A stretch of 7,024 bases of DNA, from contig JAEYZR010000385.1 of assembly GCA_023427945.1 (NCBI GenBank), positions 1-7,024 of the forward strand, given 5' to 3'. The translations under genes and the position numbers were made by a program. The DNA comes from Pseudomonadota bacterium (GTDB lineage Bacteria > Pseudomonadota > Gammaproteobacteria > Burkholderiales > Burkholderiaceae_B). This document shows, in pieces, positions 1 through 4,941 of the stretch (position 1 is the first letter of the stretch; each line of letters begins with the position of its first letter). A model generated the notes under the pieces. That model was not told the DNA's origin. It saw only the letters and a program-made list of their open reading frames with translations, and ran no database searches.

Positions 1-259
1 CATCGAAAGTGGCTACAAGGAAATGAATCAAACGATCTGGTGGGGGCTGATGGCACCCGGCAAGACGCCCGACGACGTGACGCAGACCTTGAACGCCGCA
101 TTGAACAAGGCATTGACCGACGAAACCCTGGTCAAGAAACTGGGCGACAGCGGGTACAGTGTGATGTCCGGCACGACCGATGACCTGGCCAAGCGTCATC
201 GCGCCGATCACGACAGCTTCGGCAAGATGGTCAAAGACGCCGGCATCCAGCCTCAGTAA
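1..259 (+). CDS. Bug/TctC-family tripartite tricarboxylate transporter solute-binding protein, C-terminal fragment
   Basis: Reading starts at base 2 in an open frame that enters from outside the window, so the N-terminus, signal peptide and ligand loops are not visible; about 85 residues remain before the TAA at 257-259. The visible part matches the C-terminal lobe of Bug/TctC periplasmic binding proteins: a strand with WWGLMAPGKTP (family form 'W.G..AP.GTP'), then helices LNAALNKAL and VVKKL-like LVKKLGDSGY, and the typical ending FGKMVKDAGIQPQ. Known family role: high-affinity periplasmic capture of carboxylates or related small acids, delivered to a TctAB-type membrane pair or used in sensing. 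The gene ends 33 bp before an RraA-like gene on the same strand, so the two are probably co-transcribed. Family assignment is secure; the ligand is unknown. It is not a close copy of the second Bug protein downstream, because the two C-termini differ clearly. Confidence 0.9.
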   Translation, partial: IESGYKEMNQTIWWGLMAPGKTPDDVTQTLNAALNKALTDETLVKKLGDSGYSVMSGTTDDLAKRHRADHDSFGKMVKDAGIQPQ

Positions 260-292
260 AGCCGCAACCCAATCCCTACTCAAAGGATCACC

Positions 293-964
293 ATGTTCGG
301 ATTTCAGATTCACACCCGTACCCGCGCCGTCAGCGCCGAATACATCGAAAAATTCCGCGCCATCCCGGTCGCCAACATCAGCGACGTGATGTCGCGCATG
401 ACCGCCGGCGGCGCTCGCCTGCGTCCCATGCACAACGGCTCGGTGCTGGCGGGCCCGGCCCTGACGGTGCGCACACGACCGGGCGACAACCTGATGGTGC
501 ACAAGGCGCTCGAACTGGCCGCACCTGGCGACATCATCGTGGTCGATGCAGGCGGTGACCTCACCAACGCCATCATCGGTGAAATCATGACCACCTATGC
601 TTCCTCCAAGAAGCTGGGCGGCATCGTGATCAACGGCGCCATCCGCGACGCCGGTGCCATTCGTGCCGGCGACCTGCCCGTGTACGCAGCAGGCATCACG
701 CACCGTGGCCCCTACAAGGACGGCCCGGGCGACATCAACACCACGATCGCCATCGACGGCATGACCATTGCACCGGGCGACCTGATTCTGGGCGACGAAG
801 ACGGATTGTTGTGCATTGCCTATGACAATCTCGAAGAAATCTACCAGGCCGCTGCCGCCAAGAACGCACTGGAAGAAACCATGTTCGCCGACATTCGTGC
901 CGGACGTCTGGACCAGAGCTGGGTAGACAAGCGACTGACAGCGCTTGGCTGCACGGGTCTGTAG
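293..964 (+). CDS. RraA-like / HMG-CHA aldolase family protein (class II pyruvate aldolase or oxaloacetate decarboxylase type)
   Basis: This 223-residue protein starts at an ATG preceded by AAAGGA (282-287). It has the compact single-domain layout of the RraA/4-hydroxy-4-methyl-2-oxoglutarate aldolase family, whose members cleave 4-hydroxy-2-oxo acids to pyruvate plus a second 2-oxo acid, or decarboxylate oxaloacetate, using a divalent metal in a trimeric ring. Seen: IPVANISDVM at 24-33; GPALTVRTRPGDNLMVH (54-70), the phosphate/pyruvate-site loop; PGDIIVVDAGG at 78-88; GE at 96-97 followed after exactly 20 residues by R118-D119 (family motif D-X20-R-D, here with Glu first); and PGDLILGDEDG at 161-171. 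Length and motif order fit the metabolic aldolases well. Older databases may mislabel such proteins as 'regulator of ribonuclease' or 'demethylmenaquinone methyltransferase'; nothing here supports an RNase E-inhibitor role. It sits between a Bug binding protein and a D-2-hydroxyacid dehydrogenase, which favours a catabolic 2-oxo-acid role. The exact substrate is not determined. Confidence 0.88.
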   Translation: MFGFQIHTRTRAVSAEYIEKFRAIPVANISDVMSRMTAGGARLRPMHNGSVLAGPALTVRTRPGDNLMVHKALELAAPGDIIVVDAGGDLTNAIIGEIMTTYASSKKLGGIVINGAIRDAGAIRAGDLPVYAAGITHRGPYKDGPGDINTTIAIDGMTIAPGDLILGDEDGLLCIAYDNLEEIYQAAAAKNALEETMFADIRAGRLDQSWVDKRLTALGCTGL

Positions 965-979
965 AAACAAGAGACTGTG

Positions 980-2017
980 ATGCCGACTTCGCCGCGCCTG
1001 AACGTCGCCCGCCTGGACCTGTGGGTGAACGACATTTTCGATACGCTCATCGGAAATGAAAATCATCTGAACCTGCAGGTGCTGTCGCGCCAGGCCGACC
1101 ACCCTGCCACGCTCGCAGGCCTGGCAGGCGCCCATGCCTACCATGTATCGGCCGCCAAGGACGAACTGGCTCGATCGTGGTTCGTCTCCGAAGCGCTACT
1201 GGCGCAGTGTCCCGAACTGATCTGCGTGTCCTCCGGCGGCGCCGGCTACGACACGATAGACGTGGACGCCTGCACCCGGGCGGGGGTCGCCGTGGTCAAT
1301 CAGGCCGGCGCCAATGCCGCCTCGGTCGCAGAGATGACCTTTGCGCTCCTGCTGGCACTGGTCAAGCGTGTGGTGGAGTCGGATTACACGCTGCGCCATT
1401 GCCAGGGTTTCTCGCGTGAAGACCTGATGGGCAACGAGATCGAAGGCAACACCATCGGCCTGGTCGGTATCGGTGAAATCGGCCTGCGCGTGGCGCGCAT
1501 CGCCAAAGGCTTCGGCATGAACGTCGTGGCCTGCGACCCGCTGCTGTCCGAAGCCGAGATCACGGCCCGTGGTGCTCGTGCGGTCGACCTGGACACACTG
1601 CTGGCCTGCTCGGATGTCGTGTCGCTGCATTGCCCGCTGGACAGCAGCACGCGCCTCATGATCGATGCGGCGGCCTTCGCCCGCATGAAGCCGGGCGCAC
1701 GTTTCATTTCCACTGCCCGCGGTGGCGTGCACGACGAAGCCGCCCTGCTCGATGCGCTGGAAAGCGGTCACCTTGCAGGTGCCGGCCTGGACGTCTGGAT
1801 GACCGAACCCCCGGGCAACGACGCGCCGTTGCTGCAACGCAAAGACGTCATCGGCACGCATCACACGGGTGGCGTTTCGCACGAAGGACGCCGCAAGGTC
1901 GCACAAGGTTCGGCACAACAGATCATCAGCATGTTGAAGGGTGAACGCCCACCGAAACTGTTGAACCCTGAGGTGTGGCCCATCACCCTCGATCGCCTGG
2001 CGCGCCTGCGCGGTTGA
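980..2017 (+). CDS. D-isomer-specific 2-hydroxyacid dehydrogenase (phosphoglycerate-dehydrogenase-like), NAD-dependent
   Basis: Cytoplasmic oxidoreductase of 345 residues that interconverts a D-2-hydroxy acid and a 2-oxo acid. In the numbering from the ATG at 980: an N-terminal catalytic segment with SSGGAGYDTIDVDAC (about 84-98), a NAD-fold entry helix SVAEMTFALLLAL (115-127), the Rossmann motif GIGEIG at 163-168, an acidic residue D186 at the end of the second strand (AC-D-P), which favours NAD over NADP, and the catalytic trio R247 (STARGG), E276 (WMTEP) and H295 (HHTGG). All key residues are present, so the enzyme should be active. A GTG directly in front (977) is an alternative start; AGAG at 970-973 is 6 nt from the ATG and only 3 nt from the GTG, so the ATG is preferred. 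It lies 15 bp after the aldolase gene, as expected for one operon. Substrate could be glycerate, a hydroxy-diacid or another acid; the sequence does not decide. Confidence 0.93.
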   Translation: MPTSPRLNVARLDLWVNDIFDTLIGNENHLNLQVLSRQADHPATLAGLAGAHAYHVSAAKDELARSWFVSEALLAQCPELICVSSGGAGYDTIDVDACTRAGVAVVNQAGANAASVAEMTFALLLALVKRVVESDYTLRHCQGFSREDLMGNEIEGNTIGLVGIGEIGLRVARIAKGFGMNVVACDPLLSEAEITARGARAVDLDTLLACSDVVSLHCPLDSSTRLMIDAAAFARMKPGARFISTARGGVHDEAALLDALESGHLAGAGLDVWMTEPPGNDAPLLQRKDVIGTHHTGGVSHEGRRKVAQGSAQQIISMLKGERPPKLLNPEVWPITLDRLARLRG

Positions 2018-2023
2018 GTATCC

Positions 2024-2041
2024 GCCAGGGTGTGCCAGGGT
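2024..2041. repeat. Two direct copies of GCCAGGGT with 10-bp period
   Basis: The 8-mer GCCAGGGT occurs at 2024-2031 and again at 2034-2041, in the 74-bp gap between the dehydrogenase stop and the second Bug gene. The one-helical-turn spacing is compatible with a tandem protein site, but two short copies could also be chance or simple slippage. Confidence 0.5.
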
Positions 2042-2081
2042 CCCACCAGAGGATCGGCGGCACGCACCCGGCTTGCAATAC

Positions 2082-2087
2082 GGAGGA
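2082..2087 (+). promoter_or_regulatory. Ribosome binding site fixing the start of the second Bug gene
   Basis: GGAGGA lies 4 nt before the ATG at 2092. The frame is open much further upstream, back to 1975 inside the dehydrogenase gene, but only the 2092 start has a strong Shine-Dalgarno site and yields a proper signal peptide. Confidence 0.8.
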
Positions 2088-2091
2088 AGAC

Positions 2092-3093
2092 ATGAAAGTC
2101 AAACGCAGAAATACCTTGCGCCTGTTGGGCCTGTGCCTGGCGGCACAACTGGCCGCCGCAGGTTCGATGGCGTCGGCCCATGCTCAGGGCAGCGCATATC
2201 CTGTGCGCCCGATCAACCTGATCGTGTCCTATGGCCCGGGCGGTGGAACCGACCTGGTCGCGCGCATGATGGCGCCCTATCTGCAGAAGTACCTGGGCAA
2301 CGATGCGAAGATCGTGGTGCTCAACCGGCCCGGTGCCGGCGGCGGCATCGGCTTTGGTGAACTGGCGCGAGCCGAACCCGACGGCTATACCATCGGATTC
2401 ATCAATACGCCCAATCTGCTCACCATTCCGATCGAACGCAAATCGAACTTCAGCTGGCAGAGCTACGATCTGCTGGGCAACCTGATCGACGATCCGGGCG
2501 GTTTTGCCGTTCACAACGACAGCGACATCCGCACGCTGGACCAACTGGCCGACCAGGCGCGCAAGAGCCCCGGCAAGATCACAGTGGGCACCACCGGCAC
2601 AGGCTCGGACGACCATCTGGCCATGCTGCGTTTTCAGCGCGCCTCGGGCACCGAACTCAGCCACATTCCCTACAAAGGCGCAGGCGAAGTGCGCGGCGCC
2701 CTGGCGGGCAAGGAAATCGTGATCGGTGCAATCAACATCGGTGAAGCACTGCAATACCAGAAAGGCGGCACGCCCTTGCGCATCCTGGGCCAGATGAGTG
2801 CCGAGCGCTCGGCGCTTCTGCCTGACGTGCCCACGTTCAAGGAACAGGGCTTTGACTTCGAGCTTGCCTCGCTGCGAGGCCTGGCCGCTCCCAAGGGACT
2901 GCCCGCCGACATCCGCGACAGGCTGGTGAGTGCAGTGAAACAGACCTACGACGACCCGGCGTTCAAGGCCAAGGCAGCAGAACTGTTTGCACCGCTGCGC
3001 TACCTGCCGCCCGATGCCTATGCAAAAGAGCTGCAGACATCGGAACAAGGCTTTCAGGCATTGTGGAAAGAGCTGCCCTGGATAGAAAAATAA
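2092..3093 (+). CDS. Bug/TctC-family periplasmic solute-binding protein (tripartite tricarboxylate transporter type)
   Basis: Complete 333-residue exported binding protein, the usual size for the family. Residues 1-31 form a signal peptide: basic start MKVKRRNTLR, hydrophobic core LLGLCLAAQLAAA, and an AHA cleavage site before Q32. The mature protein shows the family's ligand loops in order: PGGGTDLVAR (49-58, with D54), NRPGAGGGIG (79-88), PDGYT (96-100), TTGTGSDDH (167-175), IPYKGAGE (192-199) and LPDVPTFKEQG (243-253). It ends in FQALWKELPW, a different ending from the upstream Bug fragment, so the two belong to different subgroups. Role: capture of a carboxylate-like ligand in the periplasm. 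No TctA or TctB partner is visible, which is common for the many scattered Bug genes of Bordetella-like bacteria. It is the last gene of the + strand cassette, 74 bp after the dehydrogenase, and ends 12 bp from the convergent gntR gene. Confidence 0.94.
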   Translation: MKVKRRNTLRLLGLCLAAQLAAAGSMASAHAQGSAYPVRPINLIVSYGPGGGTDLVARMMAPYLQKYLGNDAKIVVLNRPGAGGGIGFGELARAEPDGYTIGFINTPNLLTIPIERKSNFSWQSYDLLGNLIDDPGGFAVHNDSDIRTLDQLADQARKSPGKITVGTTGTGSDDHLAMLRFQRASGTELSHIPYKGAGEVRGALAGKEIVIGAINIGEALQYQKGGTPLRILGQMSAERSALLPDVPTFKEQGFDFELASLRGLAAPKGLPADIRDRLVSAVKQTYDDPAFKAKAAELFAPLRYLPPDAYAKELQTSEQGFQALWKELPWIEK

Positions 3094-3098
3094 ACACG

Positions 3099-3130
3099 CA
3101 GGGAATCAGCGCAGCTCACGCTGATTCCTG
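3099..3130. terminator. Hairpin between convergent genes, candidate bidirectional terminator
   Basis: GGAATCAGCG (3102-3111) and CGCTGATTCC (3119-3128) are perfect inverted repeats around a 7-nt loop. The stem extends outward by CA at 3099-3100 and TG at 3129-3130 if the G at 3101 is bulged. It begins 6 nt after the Bug stop codon and includes the gntR stop codon (3106-3108). Read on the - strand the stem is followed by a loosely T-rich stretch with TTTATTTTT; read on the + strand no T tract follows. Factor-independent termination is therefore more plausible for gntR. For the Bug transcript it may act as a 3' end-protecting stem. Confidence 0.6.
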
Positions 3131-3753
3131 AACAACAGATGCGTGGCGGCCAGATGAAAGCGCATGGCCGTCGACGCAAAATCCTCGTTGCGGGCACGCA
3201 GCGCTGCGATGATCTGACGATGATGCTCGACACTGCGCGTCATGTCCTCAGTCGTATAGAAATAGAACGATCCGATGATGATCGGCATGTCCAGCAGGTT
3301 CTCCACCATAGAGCTGACACGCGCCGAATGCGCGGCTTCCAGCAAGGCATGGTGAAAACGATTGTTCAACTGCTGTATTTGGGCGGTGCGATCTTCGTGT
3401 TGCGACAGCACGGCTTTGGACATGCTCTCGTTGATGGCCTCGATCGCATCGATCTCGTCATCGGTGGCATGCTGCGCAGCGAGAGCGGCCGCATAGGGTT
3501 CCATCAGTGAGCGTATCTGGAACGCCTCGTTGATATCGCGTTCGGTCCAGCCCAGCACCACTGCGCCACGGCGCTCCTCGAGCTTGACCAGTCCATCGGC
3601 GGCCAGCAACTGAATGGCACTGCGCACAGGCGTTCGGCTGACCGAGAGTTCGCTGGCCAGGTGTTCTTCTCGCAGGCGCTGGCCCGGCAGGAAAGCACCG
3701 GACATCAGACGTCGCCTGATTTCTGCATAAACGATATCGCGGGTGGTGGACAT
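3106..3753 (-). CDS. GntR-family transcriptional regulator, FCD (FadR C-terminal domain) subfamily
   Basis: A 215-residue DNA-binding regulator. The chosen start is the ATG whose complement lies at 3751-3753, because GAGGAA (complement at 3758-3763) is 4 nt upstream and the product then begins MSTTRDIVYAEIRRRLMSG, the normal GntR opening. A longer frame to 3822 has no such support. Winged helix-turn-helix at about 8-67: PGQRLREEHLASELSVSRTP, then VRSAIQLLAADGLV and the wing ERRGAVV. The all-helical FCD ligand domain follows at about 75-210, with candidate metal/ligand positions N130, H134 (NNRFHHAL), H178 (EHHRQ) and H200 (RFHLA). Such proteins usually repress a neighbouring catabolic or transport operon and release DNA on binding a carboxylate. 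It diverges from the ABC operon, the most likely target besides its own promoter, and converges on the Bug cassette, which it could also control. The effector is unknown. Confidence 0.93.
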   Translation of the reverse strand: MSTTRDIVYAEIRRRLMSGAFLPGQRLREEHLASELSVSRTPVRSAIQLLAADGLVKLEERRGAVVLGWTERDINEAFQIRSLMEPYAAALAAQHATDDEIDAIEAINESMSKAVLSQHEDRTAQIQQLNNRFHHALLEAAHSARVSSMVENLLDMPIIIGSFYFYTTEDMTRSVEHHRQIIAALRARNEDFASTAMRFHLAATHLLFRNQRELR

Positions 3754-3757
3754 GCGC

Positions 3758-3763
3758 TTCCTC
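3758..3763 (-). promoter_or_regulatory. Ribosome binding site deciding the gntR start
   Basis: On the - strand this reads GAGGAA, 4 nt before the ATG at 3753. It argues for the shorter gntR reading frame over the extension to 3822. Confidence 0.75.
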
Positions 3764-3780
3764 GGACTACATCGGGACGT

Positions 3781-3805
3781 TGCAGGCGACCCCGCAAGAC
3801 CTGCA
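3781..3805. promoter_or_regulatory. Candidate operator TGCAGG-N13-CCTGCA at the gntR transcription start
   Basis: Perfect 6-bp inverted repeats at 3781-3786 and 3800-3805, with centres 19 bp apart (about two helical turns). On the - strand it lies immediately downstream of the TAGAAT -10-like box, so it would cover the transcription start, a classic place for autorepression. Alternatively it is a weak leader hairpin. Confidence 0.4.
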
Positions 3806-3806
3806 C

Positions 3807-3832
3807 ATTCTACTTCCCGCAAACCCGATCAA
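3807..3832 (-). promoter_or_regulatory. Candidate gntR promoter
   Basis: On the - strand, TAGAAT (complement 3807-3812) matches the sigma-70 -10 box at five of six bases and lies about 54 bp upstream of the gntR ATG. A TTGATC -35-like box (complement 3827-3832) is only 14 bp away, shorter than ideal, so the promoter may be weak or activator-dependent. Confidence 0.3.
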
Positions 3833-3863
3833 TGTGCGCTTTTTCGCGAAAAAACGTTGATCG
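3826..3863. repeat. Nested imperfect palindrome with central AT-rich core
   Basis: Outer arms CGATCAA (3826-3832) and TTGATCG (3857-3863) are perfect inverted repeats. Inside them TTTTTCGCGAAAAA (3840-3853) is a perfect 14-bp palindrome whose centre is offset by 2 bp from that of the outer arms. The left outer arm overlaps the candidate gntR -35 box. Regulatory binding site or bent DNA is the likely meaning; it lacks the layout of a standard terminator for either neighbouring gene. Confidence 0.55.
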
Positions 3864-3913
3864 CCACGACACCGGCAATGACGCCCGGCCGAATCCTCGC
3901 ACGTGCGTGCAGA

Positions 3914-3929
3914 CGGTCAATACAGACCG
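3914..3929. promoter_or_regulatory. Candidate regulator site CGGTC-N6-GACCG
   Basis: Perfect 5-bp inverted repeats at 3914-3918 and 3925-3929 around a 6-bp AT-rich spacer in the divergent region. It has the size of a dimer binding site, but which protein would bind it is unknown. Confidence 0.35.
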
Positions 3930-4006
3930 ATTGCTCATAAGTTAAGGCGCGAGCCGCATAAGCCAGAAGCCCGTTTTTCATAGGTAAATCCGGGTCATCG
4001 ATCATT

Positions 4007-4014
4007 TGTCGACA
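4007..4014. promoter_or_regulatory. Candidate GntR/FCD operator TGTCGACA
   Basis: Perfect 8-bp palindrome in an AT-rich setting (TTTGTCGACATAA). FCD-type GntR proteins often recognise short TGT-N2-ACA-like palindromes, and a gene for such a protein reads away from this region. It sits about 24 bp upstream of the candidate -35 box of the ABC operon. Assignment to this regulator is inference. Confidence 0.35.
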
Positions 4015-4037
4015 TAAGCAAATTAGATACGCTTCGT

Positions 4038-4065
4038 TTGAATCGTGGAGTGACCTGCCTACACT
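4038..4065 (+). promoter_or_regulatory. Candidate sigma-70 promoter of the ABC transporter operon
   Basis: TTGAAT at 4038-4043 and TACACT at 4060-4065, spaced 16 bp, each match the -35 and -10 consensus at four of six positions. Transcription would start near 4072, about 33 nt before the chosen ATG. That would exclude a TTG at 4069 as the start codon. Confidence 0.4.
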
Positions 4066-4104
4066 CGATTGCATCGGTCCCCACCCGTTGGGGCAACTCC
4101 GGCG

Positions 4105-4941
4105 ATGCGATCCACGATGCTTACTTTATCCACTTCCATTTACGTTCCTTCCCCCCGGAAAGACCGCAGCGCCCGCGCCAGCGAAAGAAGCCATTGCATC
4201 GGAATTGAAGTCGAGCACGTCAGCAAAGTCTTTGAGCAATCCGCACGCGCACCACTGCGCGTGCTTCAGGACGTGAGCGTGTCCATCGAGCCCTCCCGTC
4301 TGACTGCGCTGCTCGGGCCATCGGGCTGCGGCAAAAGCACATTGCTGAATCTGATCGCGGGCCTGCTGCCTCTGGAAGAAGGCAACATTGTGATCCAGGG
4401 CCAGCAGGCGTCCGACTTCTCGGACTGGCAACGCGTGGGCTACATGTTCCAGGATGACCGTCTGCTGCCATGGCGCACCGCGCTGGAGAACGTCGCCTTT
4501 GCGCTAGAGGCGCGACCCATGCGGCGCACCGATAGACGAGCAGCAGCCCTTGCGGCGCTCGATTCGGTGGGGCTGGCAGACTTTGCGGATGCGTTCCCCA
4601 ACGCATTGTCTGGCGGCATGCGCAGCCGCGTAGCCCTGGCACGCAGCCTGGTGAACGAGCCACAGATCCTGCTGCTGGACGAGCCCTTCTCCAAGCTCGA
4701 TCCCACCATGCGCACGCAGATGCACGAGGAACTGCTCAGGGCGCAAAAGCAACGCCACATGACAGTGGTGTTTGTCACCCATGACATCGAAGAAGCCGTG
4801 GCGCTGGCCGACAAGGTGGTCGTGCTGCAGCCCAATCCCGGCCGGATCAAACGCGAGGTGCCGGTCGATCTGCCACGCCCCCGTGATGCCGCATCCAGAG
4901 AGGTCAGTGAACAGATACGCGCATTGCGCGCCTTGGTATGA
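4105..4941 (+). CDS. ABC transporter ATP-binding protein, nitrate/sulfonate/taurine (SsuB/TauB) type
   Basis: Cytoplasmic ATPase that powers an importer. From the ATG at 4105 the product is 278 residues. Motifs are complete: Walker A GPSGCGKST (71-79), Q-loop Q116 in MFQDDRLLPWRT, signature LSGGM (168-172), Walker B ILLLDEP (188-194, D192 and E193) and the switch histidine H226 in VTHDIEEA. The run PNPGRIKREVPVDLPRPRD near the end is typical of the SsuB/TauB/NrtD group. The start is uncertain: neither ATG 4105 nor ATG 4117 has a good Shine-Dalgarno site, and the about 35 residues before the domain start (IEVEHVSKVFE) form an extra N-terminus with codons unusual for this DNA. The gene overlaps the permease by ATGA, so the two are surely one unit. 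Substrate is not determinable; sulfonates, nitrate, pyrimidines or aromatic acids are all possible for the group. Confidence 0.93.
   Translation: MRSTMLTLSTSIYVPSPRKDRSARASERSHCIGIEVEHVSKVFEQSARAPLRVLQDVSVSIEPSRLTALLGPSGCGKSTLLNLIAGLLPLEEGNIVIQGQQASDFSDWQRVGYMFQDDRLLPWRTALENVAFALEARPMRRTDRRAAALAALDSVGLADFADAFPNALSGGMRSRVALARSLVNEPQILLLDEPFSKLDPTMRTQMHEELLRAQKQRHMTVVFVTHDIEEAVALADKVVVLQPNPGRIKREVPVDLPRPRDAASREVSEQIRALRALV

Larger units (their letters stand above)
3754..4104. other. Gene-free divergent control region between gntR and the ABC operon
   Basis: This 351-bp stretch separates two divergently read genes. No convincing protein is encoded: short open frames here have no ribosome binding site and no recognisable content. 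From left to right it holds a TGCAGG-N13-CCTGCA dyad, a TAGAAT -10-like box facing gntR, a nested AT-rich palindrome, a 10-bp palindrome CGCACGTGCG (3898-3907), a CGGTC-N6-GACCG dyad, the palindrome TGTCGACA, a candidate sigma-70 promoter facing the ABC genes, and a short hairpin next to the ABC start. The part from about 3950 to 4070 is visibly more AT-rich than the coding DNA around it, as is usual for promoters. Confidence 0.7.

Noticed and set aside
1196..1918. Open frame on the - strand (240 codons) opposite the hydroxyacid dehydrogenase
   Set aside because: The + strand frame has all catalytic residues and the Rossmann motif; the antisense product shows no domain.
1861..3048. Long open frame on the - strand (395 codons) opposite the second Bug gene
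   Set aside because: The opposite strand encodes a complete, motif-rich Bug protein with a signal peptide and ribosome binding site. The antisense frame has no recognisable domain and is rich in Cys, His, Arg and Gln, as expected for a shadow in GC-rich DNA.
1..3093. The two Bug genes as a recent tandem duplication
   Set aside because: Their visible C-terminal regions differ strongly (FGKMVKDAGIQPQ versus FQALWKELPWIEK), so they are distant paralogues.
3661..3945. Open frame on the + strand across the gntR start and the control region
   Set aside because: No ribosome binding site, no recognisable protein content, and it overlaps the N-terminus of the confident gntR gene.
3829..4074. 81-codon open frame on the - strand inside the control region
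   Set aside because: No Shine-Dalgarno site or family resemblance was seen, and it spans the dyads and promoter-like boxes; more likely non-coding.
4064..4104. Riboswitch in the leader of the ABC operon
   Set aside because: The predicted leader is only about 33 nt with one 5-bp hairpin, too short for any known riboswitch aptamer, and no conserved aptamer core was recognised.
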